DNA from: Hanleya hanleyi
Lineage: Eukaryota; Mollusca; Polyplacophora; Lepidopleurida; Hanleyidae
DNA length: 64,000 nucleotides
Direction of reading: 5' to 3'
NCBI GenBank assembly: GCA_036873755.1
Contig: JAVTVY010018740.1
Location: 16,842-80,841, forward strand
Below are positions 44,901 through 54,200 of this stretch, piece after piece (within the stretch, counting starts at the first letter, position 1; every line of letters begins with the position of its first letter). A program made the position numbers and the translations under genes. A model generated the notes under the pieces. That model saw only the letters and a list, made by a program, of their open reading frames with translations, made no database searches and was not told the DNA's origin.

Positions 44901-47596
44901 GTTTCCGGGTCAAATAGTCGCCCAATGAGACGCCTCGTAGTATAGCGTGACGGCTAATCTCCTAATCTCCGTTGTTGTTGCGATGCAGTTATGAACTGAT
45001 TTTATGAAACAAAATAACCGTACCTATATATCCAGCAGTGCAAGAAATATCCCTTGATCTTTTCACCTGGTCTGTCATTAAAGAGAGCAACGGGGAGCAA
45101 ATAATAATCTTCGGTGATCGCTCGTCAACTGGAGTCGACAGCAAGAACTTCGTCAGCCGCCTGCATGGGGGTTGGATTTTTCTGCGCCTCGTCCGTACAC
45201 TCGGCAACATAAAGATTCCCCGTAGCCGGTAGGAAGAACGGCTATACAGTGTCTTTTTACGTAGCATGCAAGAAAGCATCTGCAGTTAATCCTGCTTTAA
45301 TGCGGGCACGCATGGCACACCATAAATTTCGATCTCGCCCTTGAACTTGGCCGCCACTGAATATAGGGCGCTTTCCATTTCGCGTAGTCGGCGTGGCCAC
45401 TGGCAATGCCTTGATTATGCACGTTCCATTCACTGTGCCCGAGCAATGCTAGCGTTGCCTCCAAATGGAAAGCGCCAATAGGCACCTCTTCACCTGTTGA
45501 GGCTGGACTGTGATTGGTCGCCAGTCTGACATGCGCGACAGATTTAAGATAGGAACTGTCCCAGATCTTAATCAGCGACATGTCCGATAGAGGAGCGGTT
45601 TATTAAGTGAGTTTTAATCAGATTGGGCAACAGTTATGCCGATATAACATTGAATATGTTCAATAAATTCGAAGTCGGTATGACGCATTATAGGAAGGAC
45701 CGGTCTTGTGGTTCTTTCCTTTGAACCGACGAGTGACTCTTGGGTCTCGCATCGCGACCACAGAAGGAATTGTGCGGTTCAGAGGCTGGACATTTTACAA
45801 AAATAATAGAATAGTTTCTCCGTTGCCAAGTCATAGAAACTAAGCTCAACACGGCACATATCTAACGTTCCACCTAAAATATATAGTAAAAATTTACATC
45901 CTCAAGTGAAAGGGCGATGTTGAATTCTCTCAATTGAGCCGATGCAACCATATTCACGAAAATTTCTTCATTAAAGACTGACTCGTGTATCCTCCTTGTC
46001 GAGTTAACCCGATTGCAATGGAAACACATGTGCTATTGATGCACATTAGCATAGAAGTTCGAGTTTCGTGACGAACTTAATCAGTCACCAGCTAATACAT
46101 CGGCGGTCATTTCACCGTGATACTAGACTTTGATACAACTTGTAAGACCAGATGAGCATGTATACCATTCACATTAGTAATCCGCATGCGATATGGCATA
46201 TGGTGCTTTAACGAAATACACAGATTTAGTACACCACGAAGCTGGATCTATTCGCATTTCATTTGGAGGTGTTCATCGCAAGTTGACAGGCACAGAGTTG
46301 AATACAACTAACGCATGGTTGGAGCATCTTTCCCATAAACGGTTTGGATTGGAATACTTGGATGCTCCTTGCAGAGCGTATATCATCCGTTGTCCAGTAA
46401 CGTATCAGGTCACGGGCCTTTTTCCTTCAATTTAGAGACCTTAATGCAGCCTAATGCGTACTTTCAATATATTCACGAAGAAGAAATTATACGAACCATC
46501 ACACATAAACTTGTAATCAGGGCAGCAATTATGGTATTCTTCCAGGTTGCAATTAACGTCACACTGGCATGTTTCTGTTCTTTGGAAGAATCTCTGATCA
46601 CACCGACTGAGGCACGTGGCTGTAAAAAAAAAGAAGTTTAGGATAAAGTATTTGTATTGATGATCCATATCATAGTTGGAAGATGAATTTAAGTACAGAC
46701 GTGACATCCGAAATTTAATAGACAAATCCTTTTCCTTAAAAAAGCTCCGCGTTGATGAGCCAAATAATTCATTCGTTAGCACCTTTCAGCACCGAATTCA
46801 AATATACATAATACATCCAGGGGCTTAGTTAGCATGTATATAGTTAGATTGCGTAGTTGATGTAACTGCTCATTTTGTATGTTTCTATCCGTGTATCTTC
46901 ATATCTCTAGTACCAGAGAAAGGTTGTCAGAAAATGATCAACAGGTTTCACCGATGTCAGATATATACGATGTCATCTGATTTGCATCATTGATGTAATT
47001 CAAATAAATTCAATTTTCCGGATGTCATAGAACAACAGATCATGTCGGATTGCATACGGCAGATGCCCTTTACCATTGATTCTATTACACAGGTGAAAGA
47101 GTCATAGTTTTGTTTAAACACTTTGATATATTCAGCAGAAAATCGTTAAACTCTACAGATTTTCTTATCTCCAGTACTGTACAGAATTTGGACTAAAATG
47201 GCAGAAAATTCATTCACAGATGTAAATTGAACGGTTGAAGCAAAACAAATATGAAAACCAGGAATAGTATCACCATGGTTCCTTATACGGAAACCCTGAT
47301 CGTCTTCCGAAGAAACTCTATATTGCGACCGGACGGAAATGACATTACAGAAAACTTTTCCTTCTACTCCTGCGGGGAGAGAGTGGAGGCGGCGTATGCA
47401 ACATTTGGGAAGATAATGATTTAGATAAAATTTGTTGCGATATATAGTGAATATCAAGAGAAATACTGAAGAGAATGATACCTACCATTGCACTCTGTGA
47501 TGAAATCTGGACAACAATTCCCGCGGATTGCACACTTCGCATTGCACTGACAGGACCAGGTCTTTCGATATTTTCCACATCGATCTTTGCATGTTC
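35441..47596 (-). CDS. Receptor gene 3: two somatomedin B domains, TM, multi-tyrosine ITIM tail
   Basis: Five minus-strand exons join in phase: 47,486-47,596, 46,497-46,619, 41,739-41,774, 37,776-37,848 and 35,441-35,954 (857 nt). The signal exon was not found, so the 5' end is open. Each of the first two exons is one somatomedin B domain with all eight Cys. Then come a 12-aa stalk, a TM helix ending CYRRRR, and a 170-aa tail. The tail has two canonical ITIMs (INYTEV, VKYATV) and further tyrosines in YDHI, YDHV, YDQL, YDSL and EYVKV. Somatomedin B domains mediate protein binding in known secreted proteins; pairing them with ITIMs suggests a phosphatase-recruiting receptor (inference). The intron around the stalk exon is segmentally duplicated. 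Confidence 0.7.
35955..37299. other. Intron of gene 3, distal part
   Basis: No exon seen. It includes a short CAACAACAACAGCAACAAC microsatellite near 36,607. Confidence 0.4.
37300..37655 (+). repeat. Retroelement 3' end, copy E
   Basis: 3' UTR part only, from CTAACCCGGAGTTAGGGGCC through GCGTGACTGAGATACATCAT to GACGAACTACACGCTTGTA. It lies 120 bp from the gene 3 TM exon, in the same intron (TM to tail) as copy D in gene 2. Confidence 0.7.
37776..37848 (-). CDS. Gene 3 transmembrane exon
   Basis: Acceptor CTGTATGTAG, donor GCGCAG|GTATGACT. The 73-nt exon, phase 1 to phase 2, encodes GLIVGGVVILIGCITIAVIC then YRRR. Confidence 0.8.
38860..39030 (-). repeat. Fragment related to the satellite monomer
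   Basis: AATTGGAGTGATATGCAAGAGGTGGGA followed by GACGACGTCTGGCGACTAAA matches the diverged monomers at 10,540 and 11,010. It lies in the intron between stalk and TM exons of gene 3. Confidence 0.55.
39410..39445 (-). pseudogene. Dead duplicate of the gene 3 stalk exon
   Basis: It matches 41,739-41,774 in 34 of 36 bases, with an intact acceptor (TTCTGCAG). The donor is AGAAG|ATAAAAC: the obligatory GT has become AT. It probably cannot be spliced as an exon. Confidence 0.7.
39480..39620. repeat. ~21-bp minisatellite (also 41,530-41,720 and 41,820-41,990)
   Basis: Degenerate tandem copies of GTAATTCGTTATAACGGATTA. The core CGTTATAACG is palindromic, so each unit is a small inverted repeat. Confidence 0.8.
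40418..40512. repeat. 46-bp direct repeat, two copies
   Basis: TACCCCTTCGGCCAAATTTC followed by GCCGNGGATAAAACACCAAATCGA occurs twice in tandem with few changes. Confidence 0.75.
40850..41435 (-). repeat. Solo copy (~1.2 units) of the 509-bp satellite monomer, inverted
   Basis: A complete monomer in the reverse orientation, with an extra partial unit, between gene 3 stalk and TM exons. It includes the 74-bp segment (GTACAGGACGCGGGCCTCGG to CATATACAG|GTAAAAATTACA) that the capsid block replaces in the array. It is more diverged from the array monomers than they are from each other, so it is older or unhomogenised. Confidence 0.8.
41739..41774 (-). CDS. Gene 3 stalk micro-exon
   Basis: A 36-nt phase-1/phase-1 exon, acceptor CTCTTTTTCCAG, donor AGAAG|GTAAAAC. 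It encodes ESRKSPTSDVSE (first codon shared). The length is a multiple of three, so skipping keeps frame. Confidence 0.6.
42309..42855. mobile_element. ~550-bp element with ~105-bp TIRs
   Basis: The left arm (AGCTGTGCTACACGTAAACATAT, GACT-equivalent ACTCTCATGC, AGCTTTTATCAAGTG, TGCCAGTAAATATAC) is matched in reverse by the right arm ending ATTACGTGAAGTACAGCTC. No ORF of note. Confidence 0.65.
44523..45724 (+). pseudogene. Unknown ORF split by a transposon
   Basis: An ATG frame at 44,523 is open to 44,787, where the 838-bp TIR element is inserted. The same frame resumes after the second target-site copy at 45,636 and stays open about 30 codons to TGA at 45,722-45,724. This suggests it was coding before insertion. 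No family recognised; it may itself be a repeat, since an AATCCATA to TAGACAGT segment occurs twice nearby (44,457 and 44,636). It lies in an intron of gene 3 on the opposite strand. Confidence 0.25.
44788..45625. mobile_element. 838-bp TIR element with exact 10-bp target duplication
   Basis: The TIRs are about 80 bp: CAATCTGATTATAAACTCA at the left and TGAGTTTTAATCAGATTG at the right. Further in, AATAAACCGCTCCTCTATCG continues through ATTAAGATCTGGGAC. GGCAACAGTT is directly repeated at 44,778-44,787 and 45,626-45,635. Long TIRs with a 9-11 bp duplication fit a Mutator-like (MULE) non-autonomous element; Merlin-type is an alternative. Confidence 0.8.
46497..46619 (-). CDS. Gene 3 somatomedin B exon 2
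   Basis: Acceptor CTTTTTTTTTACAG, phase 1 in. It encodes TCLSRC, TCQCDVNC and HNCCPDYKFMC: all eight Cys of the somatomedin B knot in the right order. The donor TGATG|GTTCGTA keeps the phase of the sister exon but is weak. Confidence 0.75.
47486..47596 (-). CDS. Gene 3 somatomedin B exon 1
   Basis: Acceptor TTATATTTACAG, donor AATG|GTAGGTATC, phase 1 both ends, 111 nt. It encodes TCKDRC, SCQCNAKC and GNCCPDFITEC: eight Cys in somatomedin B spacing, including the CC pair and CPDF. One domain per phase-1 exon is the usual shuffling unit. Confidence 0.8.
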
Positions 47597-47734
47597 CTGT
47601 AAATATAAAGCTTTCAGTGGCGCAATATCGTGCACAAAACTAGCCGAATTGTGCACTTCCAGGTAAAAGCATGAAACTTGGCATGATAGTAGCCAAAGAT
47701 GTCCTGACCATTTTCTGATAAGGACCCACTCATT

Positions 47735-48110
47735 TTTTTTCAATATGGCCGCCAAATTCAAGATGGCCGCCAATATAATGGTCAAATACAGCAATATGAT
47801 AATAATACTGTTTATTATTTTAGTCTAGGTCATGAAACTTGCAGCGATGCTTGTTATTAATGCCCTAGTCCGTTTTCAAGAAAGACCTGTAAAATCATTT
47901 TCCAAGATGGCCGCCAAATTCAAAATGGCGGCCATGATAATGGTCAAATTAGTGGTAAATCATCATACAATGCGTAAAGGATTATGTCTGTATTGTGCAC
48001 TTAATGTAATGTGCTGAAGCCAAGCAAATAATTTCTGCTACGAATAAACTTGATCTTTTACGGTAAAATGATAGTCGTATTCAAGATGGCTGCCAAGCGA
48101 AAAGCATTTT
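47735..48110. repeat. Repeats of AAGATGGCCGCC type
   Basis: A ~160-bp unit containing AATATGGCCGCCAAATTCAAGATGGCCGCC, ATAATGGTCAAAT and CATGAAACTTGC recurs about 2.3 times. The hydrophobic minus-strand frame starting at 47,794 is produced by this repeat and is probably not a signal peptide. Confidence 0.65.
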
Positions 48111-48448
48111 AATAAGAAAAAACAGTCCACGGACCACTTTCTGGATCTTGAAGCAACGTCGGTCCTCAGAAACATAGCAAGAATTCAAGCTTTGGTCCTC
48201 ACCTTACGGTTTATACGTGTACACACACGCCCGCACACACACATGATTCAAGTGTGGACAGACAAGATGGCGATTGGCGGCGAGAACAACGTAGCGGAGT
48301 TCTTTTGTAGGGAAGGTTTATGAAAGTGACGGTATACCGGAATTTTCGTCGAAACCGGTTGTGCTAAAAATAGATCGCCAGCTAGCGCACTATCAAACCA
48401 AACGTTCCGACTCTTTCAGCAGTCATTGGTTCAACCACTTACGCCACG

Positions 48449-48952
48449 ATGTTCTCGTGTACCACTTACTCCAAGTCCTTTACACTCTTGCACGACTTAC
48501 AATGCCATGAGTCTACCATCCACGATGCTACTGCCCAGTACACCTGCGAGACCTGTGGGGATACATTTAATCGCCTGAATAGTTTACAGTACCATGAAAG
48601 GTTTCTCCATGAGAAATCCAGGCATCAAATGTGGGGACTGTGGACACCGCTTCAGACTACACAGTAAGTTGAGATCTCACCAAAGTGTAATCCATGGACA
48701 TGCACGCTTGAGGGTTGAGGATGCCGTGGCGTTTGACTCCATCCATGAGTCTACTTTTCAAGGTCCTGTTGGCGAGTATACCTGTTCGATCTGCAGGAAG
48801 TCATTTAGTCGTAAGAATAATTTACGGTGACATCAACGGTCGTTCCATAAGGCACCCAGCCATGAATGCCAACAGTGCGGTCGAGTCTTCAGACTCCAGT
48901 CAGTTGAGCCCCATCAATCCGAAAGGCACCCACAGTTTGTGTTCCATTTTCT
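48449..48952 (+). pseudogene. C2H2 zinc-finger pseudogene
   Basis: Five C2H2 fingers in order: a first with the second Cys lost (FSCTTYSKSF), then YTCETCGDTF, IKCGDCGHRF, YTCSICRKSF and HECQQCGRVF, each followed by an H-x3/4-H pair. There is a frameshift near 48,625, and finger 4 is cut by TGA at 48,828-48,830, where the usual Arg codon CGA would become TGA by CpG decay. It is intronless. An AATAAA lies at 49,154-49,159. Confidence 0.7.
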
Positions 48953-49153
48953 GATCCATCCATGACGTATACTAATACTTATTCTCAGGCTCAGCTTCTG
49001 ATTGGACAAGATCAGTCTGAGATCAGCACAATTAACTTCTGATTTGACAAGAGCAGCCGACTATGCGACCAAGACACGGACAATAACATAAGTGAATTGT
49101 AAACACACTCATAGCGGTTCCCCCAGCGTGGATGTGCTGTGATGGAGGGTGAT

Positions 49154-49159
49154 AATAAA
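49154..49159 (+). terminator. Poly(A) signal AATAAA
   Basis: It lies 200 bp after the zinc-finger remnant and only 150 bp before the next ORF, a compact arrangement. Confidence 0.35.
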
Positions 49160-49196
49160 ATGAATGACCTGTAATCCTTATTGTTCTTGTGCTCTT

Positions 49197-49252
49197 ATTG
49201 GACTAACCAATCATAATAGTACTTATCACGGACCCGTAGAGCTACGTATAAG
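49197..49252 (+). promoter_or_regulatory. CCAAT/TATA promoter of the 101-codon ORF
   Basis: ATTGG (49,197-49,201) and CCAAT (49,207-49,211) lie back to back, then TATAAG at 49,247-49,252. The ATG is at 49,310, about 30 bp after the expected start site. Confidence 0.45.
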
Positions 49253-49309
49253 CGCACATAAAACACGTCCCTCTGTAGCCCACACCCCCATTCCATCTGT
49301 TGCAGAGCC

Positions 49310-49615
49310 ATGACGAAGACCCATCTCTATGTCACTCGCAATTTACAGCATGTGACCGTGATTAACTCATTCATGGGTTACCGAACAGTGGTTCGGTCCA
49401 TGTTTGCAGATGGCGAGGGGCGATGCCAGATCCTGGAAGCGGTCCTCGACAGAGTCGACTCGATGGCGAGGTGTGCTATCACCCACCACTACTGGACTAT
49501 GAAAGCCATCCTTGATGCTCGGGATATGGACCACGAGCGCTCACGCCGGAACCAGCGACGGCTCGTGGAACTCGCAATGATCTGTGTTTTATTGATCCTG
49601 ACGCTTTGGCTATGA
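49310..49615 (+). CDS. 101-aa protein with C-terminal membrane anchor
   Basis: A single open frame from ATG at 49,310 to TGA. The N-terminal 80 residues are soluble and charged (RSRRNQRR near residue 80), followed by a hydrophobic tail, ELAMICVLLILTLWL, ending at the C-terminus. This fits a tail-anchored protein. I do not recognise the family. Local GC is higher than in the receptor region. The tight spacing from the zinc-finger gene and the TATA promoter recall viral or mobile-element gene packing, but direct evidence is lacking. Confidence 0.45.
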   Translation: MTKTHLYVTRNLQHVTVINSFMGYRTVVRSMFADGEGRCQILEAVLDRVDSMARCAITHHYWTMKAILDARDMDHERSRRNQRRLVELAMICVLLILTLWL

Positions 49616-49696
49616 CAGCTCTGTCTTACAGCGACAGAAAAGAACGGCTCTTCAGAGCCTCCGTGTCTTCCGAGAGACGGCTAAGCACGATGTTCA

Positions 49697-49772
49697 CACA
49701 CACACATACACACGCTCTCTCACACACAAACACACACACTCATACACACACACGCGCGCGTGCGCGCACGCG
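49697..49772. repeat. CA/CG microsatellite
   Basis: Interrupted (CA)n runs into alternating CGCGCGCGTGCGCGCACGCG, a potential Z-DNA tract. Confidence 0.85.
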
Positions 49773-49875
49773 TAATCACTCACTCACCATCGTTAGTGCG
49801 TCCATGCTTTAAGATGGGGCTTGGGCACGCCTCACGGGCAATTTGGACCACGGATGGTTCATCTCTATCCCAAAC

Positions 49876-50500
49876 ATCTTCCTTCACACCCCCAAAATGT
49901 CCACTTTGGTTACTACTTCTCCCTCAAGTCGTGGTCTACCACCAAGGACTTCACAATGATACCTCGCACGACGCACTCAGACCAAGAATGGTCCTTCAGC
50001 CGCTCAAATACTCTCCCACGCACGCCCTGAATGACATCTTGATGTTACTGCTGCCCAACTGAGCATGCGTAGTACAATGCGACGTCCAACAAAAACCATA
50101 CCATTCGTTGTCTAAATGCAGACTTCACACCCCCAAAATGCCCACTTTGGCTACTTCTCCTACTGATAACGTCAACGATGACGTCACAGACAACGTGGAC
50201 ATCCCTCAAGTCGTAGGCTACACTCCGAGGGCTTCACTTTGACACCACACACGACGCATTCGGACCAAGAATGGTCCCTCAATCGCTCAAATATACCCAT
50301 GCGCACCTCCAGAATGACCATTTTACTTACTACACCCCAACTGCTCATGCGCAGATTGGCGCGACGTCCAATCAAAAACACGCCAGTCTGACTCTACCCC
50401 ACGAAAGTTTCACTAGGATACCCCAATCCATTCGGATCAAAGATGGGTCATTTCCCACGTCCAAAATGACATCTTTCGTTACGACTGACCAACTGCACAT
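49876..50500. repeat. ~250-bp repeat, 2.5 copies
   Basis: CTTCACACCCCCAAAATG, CCACTTTGG, CCTCAAGTCGT, GACCAAGAATGGTCC, CGCTCAAATA, AACTG-GCATGCG and GCGACGTCCAA recur in order at 49,879 and 50,127. A shorter third copy starts near 50,387. AGAATGGTCC follows a GACC, forming a short palindrome. Confidence 0.75.
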
Positions 50501-50504
50501 GCGT

Positions 50505-51187
50505 TACAAGCGTCTAGTCCGTCATTCATAATCCAGCCGTCGTCCATTAGAGAATATCCGCGTCCATAATCGAAAGACCTATTCCATTTTCCACATAACA
50601 GTATTAGCACCAAATTCAAAAAGACAATCATAGTATACATAAACATAGGCTTGTTTCCTGCAAGAGAGAAGCGGTCAATAGTTTTCAATGATGCCGGCAA
50701 GATATCATGATGTTCCAAAAATATCAAATCCGTATCGCTGATCAGTATTCTTAATCCATAATATTCGTTATAGAGTCGTCATCTAAAAAAAGATGTATCT
50801 CAATCACGCTTTGATTGTGACTGTTCATATGAGTACCATGAGGATCTTGAAGTACATGGGTTCATACGGCCCCTAGCCCCGGGTTAAGCGGAATTAGACA
50901 CAAGTTACGAAACGTAGCGCCATAGATCTTGCACGCTACGTTCGTATTTTGCTATCAGCATGCGATATGTATCGCCAAATTTGAGAAACTTTGAGTGGAG
51001 GCGCTTGGTGGAATAGCCCTGTTTTATAAGTTTCTGCAACAATGTTTTGTGACGTTGATTAAAATCATCACATTTAACACAGGATCTAGCAAATGCTACT
51101 AAGCGAGATATGTATACGGCATATGCAGGTCCCACTGGAATATTACTATTAGCACAATGCGGAAGACTATTAGAATAGTGCAACTGC
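50505..51187 (-). mobile_element. Retroelement 3' end, copy F, with open RT C-terminus
   Basis: It is the most complete copy. On the minus strand, 51,189 to 50,905 is open for about 94 codons and encodes PAYAVYISRLVAFARSC, FNQRHKTLLQKLIKQGY, KFLKF and IAKYERSV. These resemble the conserved C-terminal segment of a reverse-transcriptase-like protein family abundant in bivalves and cnidarians (recalled). A 400-nt 3' UTR follows. The 5' end is cut at the start of the satellite array. Part of its 3' UTR resembles the satellite monomer (CCGCTTA-CCCGGGGCTAGGGGCCG against CCGCTTATGCCGGTGCTAGGGGCCG). Confidence 0.65.
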
Positions 51188-51203
51188 ACATGCGTAGCAC
51201 AAT

Positions 51204-54200
51204 AGAAGACTATTCTGTGAAGTCATGTGACGCAGTCAGTATGTCGGCACCTCTTCCCACTTCCCTTATATGTGTTGTAATTTTTACCTGTATATGGCGA
51301 GATTCTGCTGGTGGACGTTTCGTCCCCGAGGCCCGCCCCCTGTACAGACCTTTTGGTCTTTGATATATGTTGGCATTTGTGGGAAGTTGATGCTGGGTCG
51401 ACATCGGGCCTTACATACTAGTCTTTTGTGTTAATTGCCGTCATTTACATCTGACGACGATACAGCTCACCAATCTCCAATGTACGAGTTGTCACAGCGA
51501 AACAGCTCACCAATTACCAGTATACGAGTTGTCAGAGCATTTCCATCATAGCTCTCTATATTTGTATCTAATACCGCTTAAGCCGGTGCTAGGGGCCGTG
51601 TGGTCATATCATACAAGTTGCCACATGAACAGGTACAATAAAAGCGTACGTGAGATACAACACATATCACGAATCGTTAGATTCTTGATATGTGCTTTAG
51701 AATAGGTTTACCAGAAGACCATTCTGTGAAGTCATGTGACGCAGTCAGTATGTCGGCACCTCTTCCCATTTCCCTTATATGTGTTGTAATTTTTACCTGT
51801 ATATGGCGAGATTCTGCTGGTGGACGTTTCGTCCCCGAGGCCCGCCCCATGTACAGACCTTTTGGTCTTTGATATATGTTGGCATTTGTGGGAAGTTGAT
51901 GCTGGGTCGACATCGGGCCTTACAGACTAGTCTTTTGTGTTAAATGCCGTCATTTACATCTGACGACGATGCAGCTCACCAATCTCCAATGTACGAGTTG
52001 TCACAGCGAAACAGCTCACCAATTACCAGTATACGAGTTGTCAGAGCATTTCCATCATAGCTCTCTAGATTTGTATCTAATACCGCTTATGCCGGTGCTA
52101 GGGGCCGTGTGGTCATATCATCCAAGTTGCCACATGAACAGGTACAATAAAAGCGTACCTGAGATACAACACATATCACGAATCGTTAGATTCTTGATAT
52201 ATGCTTTAGAATAGGTTTACCAGAAGACTATTCTGTGAAGTCATGTGACGCAGTCAGTATGTCGGCACCTCTTCCCACTTCCCTTATATGTGTTGTAATT
52301 TTTACCTGTATTTGGCGAGATTCTGCTGATAGACGTTTCGTCACCGAGGCCCGCCCCCTGTACAGACCTTTTGGTCTTTGATATATGTTGGCATTTGTGG
52401 GAAGTTGATGCTGGGTCGACATCGGGCCTTACAGACTAGTCTTTTGTGTTAAATGCCGTCATTTACATCTGACGACGATACAGCTCACCAATCTCCAATG
52501 TACGAGTTGTCACAGCGAAACAGCTTACCAATTACCAGTATACGAGTTGTCAGAGCATTTCCATCATAGCTCTCTATATTTGTATCTAATACCGCTTATG
52601 CCGGTGCTAGGGGCCGTGTGGTCATATCATCCAAGTTGCCACATGAACAGGTACAATAAAAGCGTACCTGAGATACAACACATATCACGAATCGTTAGAT
52701 TCTTGATATGTGCTTTAGAATAGGTTAACCAGAAGACTATTCTGTGAAGTCATGTGACGCAGTCAGTATGTCGGCACCTCTTCCCACTTCCCTTATATGT
52801 GTTGTAATTTTTTCCTGTATATGGCGTGATTCTGCTGGTGGATGTTTCGTCCCCGAGGCCCGCCCCCTGCACATACCTTCTGGTCTTTGATATATGTTGG
52901 CATTGTGGGAAGTTGATGCTGGGTCGACATCGGCCTTTACAGACTAGTCTTTTGTATCAAATGCCGTCATTTTCCTCTGACGACGATACAGCTCACCAAT
53001 CCCCAGTGTACGAGTTGTCACAGCGAAACAGCTCACCAATTACCGATATACGAGTTGTCAGAGCATTTCCATCATTGCTCTCTAGATTTGTATCTAATAC
53101 CGCTTATGCCGGTGCTAGGGGCCGTGTGGTCATATCATCCAAGTTGCCACATGAACAGGTACAATAAAAGCGTACCTGAGATACAACACATATCACGAAT
53201 CGTTAGATTCTTGGTATGTGCTTTAGAATAGGTTAACCAGAAGACTATTCTGTGAAGTCATGTGACGTAGTCAGTATGTCGGCACCTCTTCCCACTTCCC
53301 TTATATGTGTTGTAATTTTTACCTGTATATGTCGAGATTCTGCTGGTGGACGTTTCGTCCCCGAGGCCCGCCCCCTGTACAGACCTTTTGGTCTTTGATA
53401 TATGTTGGCATTTGTGGGAAGTTGATGCTGGGTCGACATCGGGCCTTACAGACTAGTCTTTTGTGTTAAATGCCGTCATTTACATCTGACGACGATACAG
53501 CTCACCAATCTCCAATGTACGAGTTGTCACAGCGAAACAGCTCACCAATTACGAGTATACGAGTTGTCAGAGCATTTCCATCATAGCTCTCTAGATTTGT
53601 ATCTAATACCGCTTATGCCGGTGCTAGGGGCCGTGTGGTCATATCATCCAAGTTGCCACATGAACAGGTACAATAAAAGCGTACCTGAGATACAACACAT
53701 ACCAGGAATCGTTAGATTCTTGGTATGTGCTTTAGAATAGGTTAACCAGAAGACTATTCTGTGAAGTCATGTGACGCAGTCAGTATGTCGGCACCTCTTC
53801 CCACTTCCCTTATATGTGTTGTAATTTTTTCCTGTATATGGCGAGATTCTGCTGGTGGACGTTTCGTCCCCGACGCCCGCCCCCTGTACAGACCTTTTGG
53901 CCTTTGATATATGTTGGCACTTGTGGGAAGTTGATGCTGGGTCGACATCGGGCATTACAGACTAGTCTTTTGTGTTAAATGCCGTCATTTACATCTGACG
54001 ACGATACAGCTCACCAATCTCCAATGTACAGTTTGTCACAACTGGCGCAGCTCTGATACCAGTATACGAGTTGTCAGAGCATTTCCATCATAGCTCTCTA
54101 GATTTGTATCTAATACCAAAAGCATGTGCGGTGCTGGGGGCCGTGGTCATATCATCCCAGGATTACCACATGAACAGGTACAATAAGCCTACCTGAGATA

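Noticed and set aside
46193..46435. 80-codon plus-strand ORF beside the somatomedin B exons
   Set aside because: Could be an exon ending at CAG|GTCACG, but no partner exon or family recognised.
47345..47794. 149-codon minus-strand ORF as one protein with a signal peptide
   Set aside because: Its N-terminus is made by AAGATGGCCGCC repeats. The true coding part is the 111-nt somatomedin B exon, read in a different frame with clear splice sites.
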